From the NCBI GenBank assembly GCA_021828105.1, contig JAKATG010000032.1:1-64000 (forward strand): a stretch of DNA of 64,000 nucleotides, written 5' to 3'. A model generated the notes under the pieces. It was given only the letters and a program-made list of their open reading frames with translations, was not told the DNA's origin and did not search any database. Position 1 is the first letter of the stretch; every line of letters starts with the position of its first letter. Below are positions 38,388 through 46,814 of this stretch, piece after piece. A program made the position numbers and the translations under genes. This DNA is from Taklimakanibacter sp021828105. GTDB lineage: Bacteria; Pseudomonadota; Alphaproteobacteria; Rhizobiales; Aestuariivirgaceae.

Positions 38388-40546
38388 GGGGCTTGCCCCA
38401 CTTTCGCGAAGCTGAGCGACTTCCGGTCGCGCCGTCTCTGCAGCCAGGAGATGACTGTCCGCCGCATTAAGGACACGAAACGCTCGAACAATCCCGGATT
38501 GTTGACGACATCGGCGCGATAGAAGGAGGGACACAGCACCGCGGCGTCGGCGACCTCGCCGCAATTGCCGCAGCCGACGCAGGACTGGTCGATCGATGCC
38601 ACCGGATCGTCACGCAAAGGGTCATCGAGCTTCTTCACGCTGAGCGAGGGACAGCCTGACAGCCTGATGCAGGCGTGATCGCCGGTGCACACATCCTCAT
38701 CGACGCCGAAGCGCGGCTTCACCACCCGCTTGCCGTCATGGATCGCCTTGGCTAACAACGGCCTCTCGCGCCTTTGCTTGTTGAGCATGCATTCCGACGA
38801 AGCGACGATGACCTTGGGCCCTTTCTCCTTGGTGGTCAGCGCCTCGCGCAAAGTATCGCGCATGCGTGTGACGTCATAGGTGCGATCGATCCGGCGCACC
38901 CAACTGACGCCCACCCCTTTGACTGCATCCTCGATCGGATGTTTCGTCGAGCGTGTCCGGTTGTTGGCGCGCGAGGACAATATGTCCTGCCCGCCGGTCG
39001 CCGCCGAATAGTAATTGTCGACGACCAGGATGACGCCGTCGCTCTTGTTGAAGACGGCGTTGCCGACGCCCGACGCAAGACCATTATGCCAGAAGCCGCC
39101 ATCGCCCATGATGGCGATCGAGCGCTTCTTCGCCGGCACGTTGAAGGCGGAGGCCGAGGCGGGACCCAGGCCATAGCCCATGGTGGTCGCCCCGATATTG
39201 AAGGGCGGCATGATCGAGAACAGATGGCAGCCGATATCGGCCGCGACATGGTGGGGCCCGAGCTCCCTCTCGACCAGCTTCATGGCCGAGAAGATCGGCC
39301 GCTCCGGACAGCCGGTGCAGAAGCCGGGTGGGCGCATCGGCACGACCTGCGCCAGATGCGAGACATCGGGCGGCGCTACCGGCGCATTGGGCAGACGGAT
39401 CTTGGCGATGAGGAGCTCCGGCGCATGGGCGCGCAGGAATCCCGACAGGCCGTCGAGCATCACCTGCCCGGTATATTCGCCGGCCATCGGCAGGAAATCC
39501 TTGCCATGGAGCCGGGTCGGGGCGGCGGCCTTGTGCAGCATATGGCCGAAGGCCTGCTCGAGATGATCGGGCTGGCCCTCCTCGACGACCAGCACCGCGT
39601 CCTTGTCCGTGCAGAAGCCGAGGAACTCGTCATCGACCAGCGGATAGGTGACATTGAGGATGTAGAGCGGCACCATCGATGTGCCGTAGAGGTCGGCCAG
39701 TCCCAGACGCTGCAGCGCCCGGATCACGCTGTTATACATGCCGCCCTGCAGCACGATGCCGACCTTGCCGCGCTTCGGTCCTGTCATCTCGTTGAGCTTG
39801 CGCGATTTGATGAAGTCGATCGCCGCCGGCCAGCGCTTCTTGACCTTCTCCTGCTCATGCAGGAAGGACGCGGGCGGCAGCACGATGCGCTGCGTGTCGC
39901 GGCGCGGCGCCTCGAGCGCTTCCGCCACCGACATGAGGGGGCGCTGATTGTCCTTGGCGATGAAGCGGCCATGCACATGGCAGGACCTGATCCTGACTTC
40001 CAGCATCACCGGCGTGTTGGTCGCTTCCGAAAGCGCAAAACCGTCTTCGACCGCCTTCACGATCGCTTCCAGATTGGGCTTGGGATCGAGCAGCCAGATC
40101 TGCGATTTCATCGCGAAGGAATGGCTGCGCTCCTGCATGATGGAAGAGCCTTCGCCGTAATCCTCACCGACGATGATGAGCGCACCGCCAGTGACGCCGC
40201 CGGAAGAGAGATTGGCGAGCGCGTCGGAGGCGACATTGGTGCCGACCGTCGATTTCCAGGTCGCCGCCCCGCGAATGGGATAGTGCACGGAAGCCGCGAG
40301 CGCCGCCGCGGCTGCCGCTTCGCTGGCGCTCGCTTCGAAATGGACTCCGAGCTCGCCCAATATGTCCTGCGCATCGGCGAGCACGTCCATTAGGTGCGAA
40401 ATTGGCGCGCCCTGATAGCCGACGACATAGCCGACACCGCATTGCAGGAGCGCCTTGGTGATGGCGAGGATGCCCTCGCCGCGGAACTCCTCGCCGGCGC
40501 CGATCTTGAGTTGCTGGACTTCTTTTGCGAAGGAACGTTCGGCCAT
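38384..40546 (-). CDS. Indolepyruvate ferredoxin oxidoreductase alpha-like subunit
   Basis: A 720-residue thiamine-diphosphate enzyme. N-terminal pyrimidine-binding part (GYQGAPISHLMDVLADAQD; FEASASEAAAAAALAAS), the CTGCPERP motif near residue 410, TPP motif GDGGFWHNGLASGVGNAVFN near 480, and a C-terminal ferredoxin-like region with two Cys clusters, CTGDHACIRLSGCPSL and CVGCGNCGEVADAAVLCPSF. Archaeal IorA oxidises indolepyruvate to indoleacetyl-CoA. Here it stands in an aromatic-amine catabolic region after a MarR regulator, so an aryl pyruvate or another 2-oxo acid is likely; oxygen tolerance would be notable. Confidence 0.87.
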   Translation of the reverse strand: MAERSFAKEVQQLKIGAGEEFRGEGILAITKALLQCGVGYVVGYQGAPISHLMDVLADAQDILGELGVHFEASASEAAAAAALAASVHYPIRGAATWKSTVGTNVASDALANLSSGGVTGGALIIVGEDYGEGSSIMQERSHSFAMKSQIWLLDPKPNLEAIVKAVEDGFALSEATNTPVMLEVRIRSCHVHGRFIAKDNQRPLMSVAEALEAPRRDTQRIVLPPASFLHEQEKVKKRWPAAIDFIKSRKLNEMTGPKRGKVGIVLQGGMYNSVIRALQRLGLADLYGTSMVPLYILNVTYPLVDDEFLGFCTDKDAVLVVEEGQPDHLEQAFGHMLHKAAAPTRLHGKDFLPMAGEYTGQVMLDGLSGFLRAHAPELLIAKIRLPNAPVAPPDVSHLAQVVPMRPPGFCTGCPERPIFSAMKLVERELGPHHVAADIGCHLFSIMPPFNIGATTMGYGLGPASASAFNVPAKKRSIAIMGDGGFWHNGLASGVGNAVFNKSDGVILVVDNYYSAATGGQDILSSRANNRTRSTKHPIEDAVKGVGVSWVRRIDRTYDVTRMRDTLREALTTKEKGPKVIVASSECMLNKQRRERPLLAKAIHDGKRVVKPRFGVDEDVCTGDHACIRLSGCPSLSVKKLDDPLRDDPVASIDQSCVGCGNCGEVADAAVLCPSFYRADVVNNPGLFERFVSLMRRTVISWLQRRRDRKSLSFAKVGQAP

Positions 40547-40558
40547 AGTGAGCCTCCG

Positions 40559-41059
40559 TCAATCTTGGTTCATATTCTGCAGCATCTTATGCAGGACGGA
40601 AATGAAGCTTTCATATTCGGCCTCGCTGACGCCGGCGAACACGTCGGAATAGCGCCGATACATGGCGGGCCAGAATTTGGCGAAGAGCTGCCGGCCCTCT
40701 TCCGTCAGATAGACCTCGCGCACGCGCAGATCCTCCTTGCGCGGCCGGCTCTTGATCAGCCCCTGCTCCTCCATCGCATCGAGGGTGCGGCTCATGGTCG
40801 ACTGCTCGGTGATCGTATGCAGCGCCAGGTCGTTCGCGGTCATGCCGGGCGTGATCGAGAGCACGGCGAGGGTGCGCATCTTCGCGGTGGTGAGGTCGAA
40901 GGACTTCAGCACCTCCAGCATGTCGGCATTCCAGCGCGCCGAAACGCGGTTGATGAGATAGGGCGCGAAATGATTGAGCCCGATCTCGCCGATCGATGGC
41001 GTAGCGTCCTGATCGGCATTGGCCGGCTTGAGCAAGGCAGTTCCGAAGCGCCCGACCAT
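40559..41059 (-). CDS. MarR family transcriptional regulator 2
   Basis: A 166-residue winged-helix protein. Core: LTTAKMRTLAVLSITPGMTANDLALHTITEQSTMSRTLDAMEEQGLI (residues 55-100, quoted in segments of the family pattern) and the wing RPRKEDLRVREVYLTEEG. GAGGTGATCACC precedes ATG 41059 and overlaps the stop of the flavoprotein gene upstream. It is inside the cyclase-flavoprotein-MarR-IorAB operon and is the natural candidate to bind the perfect palindrome at 43512-43529. Confidence 0.87.
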   Translation of the reverse strand: MVGRFGTALLKPANADQDATPSIGEIGLNHFAPYLINRVSARWNADMLEVLKSFDLTTAKMRTLAVLSITPGMTANDLALHTITEQSTMSRTLDAMEEQGLIKSRPRKEDLRVREVYLTEEGRQLFAKFWPAMYRRYSDVFAGVSEAEYESFISVLHKMLQNMNQD

Positions 41060-41064
41060 GGTGA

Positions 41065-42645
41065 TCACCTCAAAGCTTGCGCCAGCATGAAACCCGAGCC
41101 GCCGCCGAGGCCGGCGCCGGGATGGGTTGACGCGCCAATATGATAGAGATTGGGAATGAAGGTGCGGTGATTGACCGAGGACTTGAACGGCCGCCACAGG
41201 AAGGACTGGTCGAGGCCGCAGAAGCCGCCATAGGGATCGCCGCCGACGAGATTGATGTTCAGCCTTTCGAGATCGGCCGGTGAATAGGCCTTGCGGGCGA
41301 GCTTGTTGGCCCTGAAATCGGCGATGTGCCGGGCGAGGATCGCTTCGATGCGCTCCGCATAGGCTTCGCGCACGGTCTCGGTCCATTGACCGTCGGCCGG
41401 CACGGCGATCTCGCCCGCCGCATCGCCCTTGATATGCCGCGGCGCTTCCGGCAGCTGCAGCCAGAGTATGGCGGTCCCCTCGGGGCAGCGGCTCGGATCG
41501 AGAGCATGGGGCTGCCCGACACAAATGGTGGGCACTTCCGGCAGCATGCCGCGCTCGGCTTCATTCGCGGCCTTGGACACGCCGTCGAGGCCCGGCGTCA
41601 GATGCAGGAGCGCCACTTTCTCGAGACCGGCGGTCAGCCATCGAGGCGGCGATTTCAGCGCGTAGTGAAGCTGGAAATTGCCTTTGCCATAGCGGTAATT
41701 GCGCAGCGCGGTCTTGAGCTCGCCCGGCACCGTCCAGCCGTTGAGCAGCCGGTCATAGAGCTGGTTCGGCGTGACCGAGCAGATGACGCCTTGGCGCGCC
41801 ACGATCTCCGCGCCGTCGGCGAGCTTCACGCCCCGCGCCGCGCCACCAGAGCCGGCGAGCACCGCGGCGACATCGGCCTTCGTCCTGATCTCGCCACCCG
41901 CCTCGCGGATGAGAGCGGCAAAGGCATCGAGCAATTTCTGCCCGCCGCCTTTGACGATGGGGGCACCCGCCGCCTCCAGCGCGAAGGCGATCACCTTTGC
42001 CATTTGCGCCGAATAGGCGCTTTCGGGCGAGAGGCCGGTATGCAACACCCAGGGCGCCCACAAGGCGCGGGCGACATCGGACTGGTAGTTCGATTCGAGC
42101 CAGGCCCGCGCCGTGGTGAGCGCTTCGCCGAAGAACTGCGCGAGCTGCCGGGGTCCCCGTCCCCAGGCCTCGCGCGCGAGGAGCTTGGCGGTCGGCCAAC
42201 TCCACAGCTGGCCGCCGAGAAGCGCGAAGAGCAGGTGAGCATTGCGCTCGACCCCGCCGACATCGGCAAGATGCTGGGCGCCGTCGCCGGGGCTCAGCCG
42301 GTCGAGGGCTAAGCCATTGTCGGCACGCTTCATGCTGACGATGGCCGAGCGCCCGTCCGGCAGGAGCACCCCCGAAGGATGCTCGCTGTGGCAGAATTCG
42401 AGCCCATGCCGGCCGAGATCGGCGGCGAGCGCCGCATAGCCCGGCGATGTGATGAAGAGGACGAAGGTCGTCGCCATCACATCATGGATATAGCCGGGGG
42501 CGGTGATCTCTTCGGTGCGGATGCAGCCGCCGATGCGATCATTGCGCTCGAGCATCAGGACGCGCTTGCCGTTCTTGCCGAGCATGGCGGCGGCGACCAG
42601 CGCGTTGATGCCGCTGCCGATGATCACATAGTCAGGATCGGACAT
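41065..42645 (-). CDS. Phytoene-desaturase-like NAD(P)/FAD-dependent oxidoreductase A
   Basis: A 526-residue amine-oxidase/phytoene-desaturase-type flavoprotein. Dinucleotide motif YVIIGSGINALVAAAMLGKNG at residues 6-25, then MLERNDRIGGCIRTEEITAPGY, and the C-terminal FAD block LYHIGASTHPGAGLGGGSGFM. It has no leader peptide. GGAGGAG precedes ATG 42645. It is a paralogue of the divergent protein at 43617-45152; both end in almost the same motif. It likely dehydrogenates a cyclic or amine substrate. Not a carotenoid locus, since no phytoene synthase is present. Confidence 0.85.
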   Translation of the reverse strand: MSDPDYVIIGSGINALVAAAMLGKNGKRVLMLERNDRIGGCIRTEEITAPGYIHDVMATTFVLFITSPGYAALAADLGRHGLEFCHSEHPSGVLLPDGRSAIVSMKRADNGLALDRLSPGDGAQHLADVGGVERNAHLLFALLGGQLWSWPTAKLLAREAWGRGPRQLAQFFGEALTTARAWLESNYQSDVARALWAPWVLHTGLSPESAYSAQMAKVIAFALEAAGAPIVKGGGQKLLDAFAALIREAGGEIRTKADVAAVLAGSGGAARGVKLADGAEIVARQGVICSVTPNQLYDRLLNGWTVPGELKTALRNYRYGKGNFQLHYALKSPPRWLTAGLEKVALLHLTPGLDGVSKAANEAERGMLPEVPTICVGQPHALDPSRCPEGTAILWLQLPEAPRHIKGDAAGEIAVPADGQWTETVREAYAERIEAILARHIADFRANKLARKAYSPADLERLNINLVGGDPYGGFCGLDQSFLWRPFKSSVNHRTFIPNLYHIGASTHPGAGLGGGSGFMLAQALR

Positions 42646-42674
42646 GTCCTCCTCCTGAGCGATGGGCGTCGCCC

Positions 42675-43463
42675 CTAGCGCGCCACCAGCGCCAGCACGC
42701 GCAGCGGGCTGCCGGTGCCGTTCACGATCTTGAGCGGTGCCGCGATGAGGATGGCGCCCTTGGGCGGCAGCTTGTCGAGATTGCACAGGCTCGCCAAGCC
42801 GTAGCGATTCGACTTGTGCATCAGATTATGCGCCGGGAAGGGCGGCGTCATGCCGCCGGCGGAACCCGCATCGGTGCCGACCGTCTCGCTGCCCCAGCCG
42901 ATGGCGCCCTTCGACAGGATATATTCGATGCAATCGACGGTCGGTCCCGGCGAATGCGGGCCCTTGTCATCGGCATTGAGGAACTCCTTCTCGCTGCCAT
43001 TGCGGGTGTACCAGTCGGTGCGCATCAGGACCCAGCTGCCCTTTGCGATGTCGCCATGCTTTTTCTCCCAGGCGCGCACGCCGTCGGCCGAGAGCAGGAA
43101 GTCCGGGTTCTTCTTCACTTCGGCGCTGCAGTCGATGACATTGGCCGGCGCCACGAAATTCTTCGGATTGATCTTGTCGGTCGAGCCGTCGGCATAATCC
43201 TTGCCACTGATCCAGTGGATCGGCGCATCGAAATGCGTGCCGGAATGCTCGCCGAGCTTGAGCCAGTTCCATGACCAGAAGGGTCCGTTCTTGTCATAGT
43301 TGGAGATGTTGTGGATCTCGATCGCGGGCGTGTTCTTGGCGAAGTCGGGCGGCAGCTTGATGAGCGGCGTCTGGGGCCCGAGCGGTGCCGAGAGATCGAC
43401 CACCTCGACCGAGCCCGACAGAAGGGCTTCGGCCAATGAACTCAAATCTGCTTTCTGCGCCAT
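42675..43463 (-). CDS. Cyclase-family metal hydrolase (kynurenine-formamidase-like)
   Basis: A 262-residue protein of the cyclase/KynB family. The zinc motif HSGTHFDAPIHW is near residues 75-86, and further His residues are in the PFPAHNLMHKSN region near 225. Bacterial KynB has the same fold but is shorter (about 210 residues). As no other formamidase gene lies near kynA and kynU, this enzyme may hydrolyse N-formylkynurenine; it could equally open or hydrolyse a ring intermediate in its own operon. First gene of the minus-strand operon with flavoprotein A, MarR 2 and IorAB-like genes. Confidence 0.83.
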   Translation of the reverse strand: MAQKADLSSLAEALLSGSVEVVDLSAPLGPQTPLIKLPPDFAKNTPAIEIHNISNYDKNGPFWSWNWLKLGEHSGTHFDAPIHWISGKDYADGSTDKINPKNFVAPANVIDCSAEVKKNPDFLLSADGVRAWEKKHGDIAKGSWVLMRTDWYTRNGSEKEFLNADDKGPHSPGPTVDCIEYILSKGAIGWGSETVGTDAGSAGGMTPPFPAHNLMHKSNRYGLASLCNLDKLPPKGAILIAAPLKIVNGTGSPLRVLALVAR

Positions 43464-43511
43464 GATTTCCTCCGCTGCGGCTTGCTGTTGTTTGCCTCAT
43501 CCTATGCCCAA

Positions 43512-43529
43512 TACTTGCAATTGCAAGTA
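43512..43529. promoter_or_regulatory. Perfect 18-bp palindrome TACTTGCAATTGCAAGTA
   Basis: An uninterrupted perfect palindrome in the divergent region between the cyclase operon (48 bp from its start) and flavoprotein B (87 bp from its start). MarR-type operators often have a CAATTG centre. It is unlike the five-site 18-bp dyad, so a second regulator, probably MarR 2, is implied. Confidence 0.65.
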
Positions 43530-43616
43530 AGATTTAGGGCATTTGACTGCTACAGTGGAATCTCATGGACAGATTATATGCATATGCCAGTATGTGCGTC
43601 AGGGAAGGAAGCGCGC

Positions 43617-45152
43617 ATGACCTATGACGCCATCATCGTGGGCAGCGGCCATAATGGTCTGGCCTCGGCCATCCATCTGGCGAAGCAGGGCTGGAAGGTC
43701 TCCGTCTTCGAGCGCAACAAGGTGGCGGGCGGCGCCGTGCAGACTCGCGAAGTGACGCTTCCGGGCTTCCGCCATGATCTCTTCGCCATGAATCTGGGTC
43801 TCTTTGCCGGCTCCCCGTTCATGCGCATGCATGGCGAGGCGCTGATGCGGCACGGGCTCGCTTTCGCCGCGGCGAGTGATTGCTTCGCGACACCTTTTGC
43901 CGATGGCTCCTGGTTCGGGGTCTCCAAGGACATGGAGAAGAACATCTCCCGCGCCCGGTCCTTCTCCGAAGAGGATGCGGAAAGCTGGCGCCGGATGAGC
44001 GAAGCTTTCGGCCAGGATGCGCCGCACATATTTTCCCTTCTCGGCAGCCCAATGCCGTCGCGCGACCTCATCTCCATCGGCTGGAAAGCCTGGCGCGCCC
44101 GGGGACTGCCCTGGATCATCGACACGCTGCGACTCCTGGTGTCGTCCCCACGCGCGTTCCTCGATGCGAACTTCGAGTCCGACAAGATCAAGGCGACGCT
44201 TGCCGCCTGGGGAATGCATCTCGATTTCGCCCCCGACATAGCGGGCGGCGCCCTCTTTCCCTATCTCGAAGCTATGGCCGATCAGAGCTTTGGCATGGCG
44301 CTGGGCCGAGACGGCGCCGATGTGATGATCAAATCCATGACCGCCTATTTGAAAGAGCTTGGCGGCGAGATCCATCTCGACGCCGAGGTCGCGCGCATCG
44401 ACAAGGCGAATGGCCGCGCCGCGGGCGTCACCCTCACGGATGGTCGAAGCTTTGCCGCCAAGCGCGCCGTCATCGCCAATGTCGTGCCGCAGATCGTCTT
44501 CGGAAAACTTCTCGCCGGCGGCAGCGGCAATGCGGAAGCCGACCGGCAGATGACGTCCTTCCGTGCCGGCCCGGGCACGATGATGATCCATGTCGCTGCC
44601 GATGGGCTTCCCGACTGGGCGGCGGGGGCCGAGCTTCAGCGTTTCGCCTATGTCCATCTCGCCCCCTCGCTCGACATGATGAGCCGCGCCTATCATGAAG
44701 CGCTCGCCGGATTGCTGCCGGCAGAGCCGGTGCTGGTGGTGGGCCAGCCGACCGCCGTCGATCCGAGCCGCGCGCCCGAAGGCAAGCACATCCTCTGGAT
44801 TCAAGTCCGTGTGCTTCCCGCGACTGCGGACTGGAGCCAGATCAAAGAGACCTATGCCGACCGGGTCATGACCATTCTCGAAAGCTACGCGCCGGGCTTC
44901 AGCAAGAAGATCCTCGGCCGCGCCGTCTTCTCACCACTCGATCTGGAAAAGGAGAATCCCAATCTTCTGGGCGGTGACAATCTCGGCGGCAGCCATCATC
45001 TGAGCCAGAATTTTCTGTTCCGCCCGGCGCCCGGCTGGTCGCGCTACAAGACACCATTGGACGGGCTCTATCTCGTCGGCGCGTCCACCTGGCCGGGTGC
45101 TGGCGTTGGGGCGGGATCGGGCTTCATGCTCGCGAAGATGCTGACCAGATGA
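43617..45152 (+). CDS. Phytoene-desaturase-like NAD(P)/FAD-dependent oxidoreductase B
   Basis: A 511-residue flavoprotein with AIIVGSGHNGLASAIHLAKQG at residues 5-25, FERNKVAGGAVQTREVTLPG, and C-terminal YLVGASTWPGAGVGAGSGFM. GGAAGGAAGC precedes ATG 43617; the longer frame from 43482 crosses the operator palindrome and is rejected. Divergent paralogue of flavoprotein A. The ABC importer operon begins 66 bp downstream, so B may be the first gene of a longer transcript, although a shared dyad lies between. Confidence 0.85.
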   Translation: MTYDAIIVGSGHNGLASAIHLAKQGWKVSVFERNKVAGGAVQTREVTLPGFRHDLFAMNLGLFAGSPFMRMHGEALMRHGLAFAAASDCFATPFADGSWFGVSKDMEKNISRARSFSEEDAESWRRMSEAFGQDAPHIFSLLGSPMPSRDLISIGWKAWRARGLPWIIDTLRLLVSSPRAFLDANFESDKIKATLAAWGMHLDFAPDIAGGALFPYLEAMADQSFGMALGRDGADVMIKSMTAYLKELGGEIHLDAEVARIDKANGRAAGVTLTDGRSFAAKRAVIANVVPQIVFGKLLAGGSGNAEADRQMTSFRAGPGTMMIHVAADGLPDWAAGAELQRFAYVHLAPSLDMMSRAYHEALAGLLPAEPVLVVGQPTAVDPSRAPEGKHILWIQVRVLPATADWSQIKETYADRVMTILESYAPGFSKKILGRAVFSPLDLEKENPNLLGGDNLGGSHHLSQNFLFRPAPGWSRYKTPLDGLYLVGASTWPGAGVGAGSGFMLAKMLTR

Positions 45153-45169
45153 TCTTGCGGTGGTTTTAT

Positions 45170-45187
45170 TTTAGACCTAAAGTATCT
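45170..45187 (+). promoter_or_regulatory. Shared 18-bp dyad, site 5
   Basis: TTTAGACCTAAAGTATCT, 31 bp ahead of the importer binding-protein start. Its first twelve bases, TTTAGACCTAAA, are an almost perfect dyad (TTTAG / CTAAA around AC). The second half is the least conserved of the five sites. Confidence 0.55.
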
Positions 45188-45218
45188 TGATAAATACAGA
45201 ACGACAGGGAGAGGAAAC

Positions 45219-46751
45219 ATGACGACATCCAGGCGGGAAGTATTGAAACTTGGGGCGTTTGGCGGTGCGGCGCTGTTTGGCGGCCTTGCCGCCACGACTG
45301 TCTCGGCGCAAGGCTCCGAGCTCACCATTGCCTATAATGTGAACCTACCCTCCTGGGATCCGACCGTCGGTCCTTCCGCCGTCAATCCGACGATCCAGGC
45401 GATCTACCGGTCGGTCTTCGACATGTATATCGCGCAGAATCCCGACCTCTCCTTCGCGCCGGGCCTCATCACCAAATGGGGCTGGAACGACGACAAGACG
45501 CAGATCATGTTGGAGGTGCGGGACGGCGTCACCTGGCATGACGGCTCGCCCTTCACGGCCGAAGACGTCGTCTGGTCGCTCGAGCGCGCCGGCAAGCCCG
45601 AGACCGGCAATCCGATCCAGTTCGTGTGGAGCAAGATCGGCAATTTCAAGGTCGACGGCAACAAGATCACCGCCGATGTGAAGGAGTTCGAGCCGGTCCT
45701 GTTCAAATGGATGGCATTCCTCACGGGCTATGTGTTGCCCAAGGCCTATTATGAGAAGGTCGGCGCCGAAGGCTTCGAGAAGGCGCCGATCGGCACTGGC
45801 CCCTATATGATGGAGAAATTCGAGCGCAACGCCTTCATGCGGCTCAAGGCCAATCCGAATTACTGGGGCGGCAAGCCTGCCTATGACACGGTGATCATCA
45901 AATTCGTGCCCGATGCCTCGAGCCGCGTCGCCGAGATCGAATCCGGCTCCTCGCAAGTGACGCTCGAAATTCCTTATGACGAGTTCGATCGCCTCAAGGC
46001 CAAGGAGGGGCTTGCCGGTGTCACCACGCCGATCTCCGATATCGGCATGATCTTCCTCAACGACATCGACGTGATGCTCGACAAGAATGTGCGCCTCGCC
46101 GCCCATCATGCGATCGACAAGCAACTCATCATCGACCGCCTGCTCAACGGCTATGGCATCGCCATCGACACGCTCCAGACGCCGCAATACACAGCCTATG
46201 ATCCCTCGATCAAGGTCGGCTACGACCCCGAGAAGGCGAAGCAGCTCCTCGCCGCCTCGGGCTACAGCCCGGACAAGCCGGTGAAGTTCAAGATCCAGAC
46301 CACCAAGGGCTTCAAGTCCAAGGATTACGAGATGATCCAGGCCATTGTCGGCATGTGGCGCAAGGTCGGCATCGAGGCCGAGATCGAGATCTACGAGATC
46401 GCGAAGCATTTCGAATTGCGCGCCGCCGACACGCTGGCGCCGGCCGCCTTCTACAATTGGGGCAATGCCCTTGCCGATCCCAGCGTCTCGACCGGCTACG
46501 CCATGTTCGGGCCGAGCCCGCATTCGGTGTGGGATTCCAAGGACCTGATCGACAAGATCATCCCGCTGTGGGGCGAGAAGGACGAGACGAAGCGCATCGA
46601 GGGCTGGAAGGCGGTCGACAGATACATCGCCGAGGAAGGCTATGTCATTCCGCTCCTGCAATATGTGCAGCCGATCATCCATGTCAAAACGGTCAAGGTC
46701 ACGCCGAATGTATCGGGGGCGCTCTTGCCAGCGCTGATGTCACCGGCCTAG
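45219..46751 (+). CDS. Oligopeptide-type ABC transporter substrate-binding protein (family 5)
   Basis: A 510-residue periplasmic protein with a twin-arginine leader (TTSRREVLKLGAFGGAALFG). The SBP family 5 signature covers TKWGWNDDKTQIMLEVRDGVTWHDGSPFTAEDVVWSL (residues 80-115, quoted within limits of the family pattern: DG-x-x-WHDG-x-x-x-AEDV). GGGAGAGGAAAC precedes the start. First gene of an importer operon that ends with a thiolase, so the solute is likely a carboxylate or amide entering this catabolic pathway rather than a general peptide. Confidence 0.9.
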   Translation: MTTSRREVLKLGAFGGAALFGGLAATTVSAQGSELTIAYNVNLPSWDPTVGPSAVNPTIQAIYRSVFDMYIAQNPDLSFAPGLITKWGWNDDKTQIMLEVRDGVTWHDGSPFTAEDVVWSLERAGKPETGNPIQFVWSKIGNFKVDGNKITADVKEFEPVLFKWMAFLTGYVLPKAYYEKVGAEGFEKAPIGTGPYMMEKFERNAFMRLKANPNYWGGKPAYDTVIIKFVPDASSRVAEIESGSSQVTLEIPYDEFDRLKAKEGLAGVTTPISDIGMIFLNDIDVMLDKNVRLAAHHAIDKQLIIDRLLNGYGIAIDTLQTPQYTAYDPSIKVGYDPEKAKQLLAASGYSPDKPVKFKIQTTKGFKSKDYEMIQAIVGMWRKVGIEAEIEIYEIAKHFELRAADTLAPAAFYNWGNALADPSVSTGYAMFGPSPHSVWDSKDLIDKIIPLWGEKDETKRIEGWKAVDRYIAEEGYVIPLLQYVQPIIHVKTVKVTPNVSGALLPALMSPA

Positions 46752-46757
46752 GTGTAG

Positions 46758-46787
46758 CGGAGAGGATCGCCTCGGCGATCCTCTCCG
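46758..46787 (+). other. Perfect 13-bp hairpin between binding protein and permease
   Basis: CGGAGAGGATCGC (46758-46770) pairs fully with GCGATCCTCTCCG (46775-46787) around loop CTCG, seven bases behind the binding-protein stop. No T-tract. Such hairpins usually protect the 3' end of the binding-protein mRNA and lower expression of the downstream permeases. Confidence 0.65.
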
Positions 46788-46814
46788 ACTGCTCTGGCAA
46801 GGTTCTGAGTTGGC

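Noticed and set aside
38774..40393. 539-codon open frame opposite the IorA-like gene
   Set aside because: Antisense shadow; composition dominated by Arg, Asp, Gly and His, with no motifs.
41065..45152. Carotenoid biosynthesis cluster, suggested by two phytoene-desaturase-like proteins
   Set aside because: No phytoene synthase, cyclase of the CrtY type or geranylgeranyl synthase is present; the cyclase-family protein here is a metal hydrolase of KynB type.
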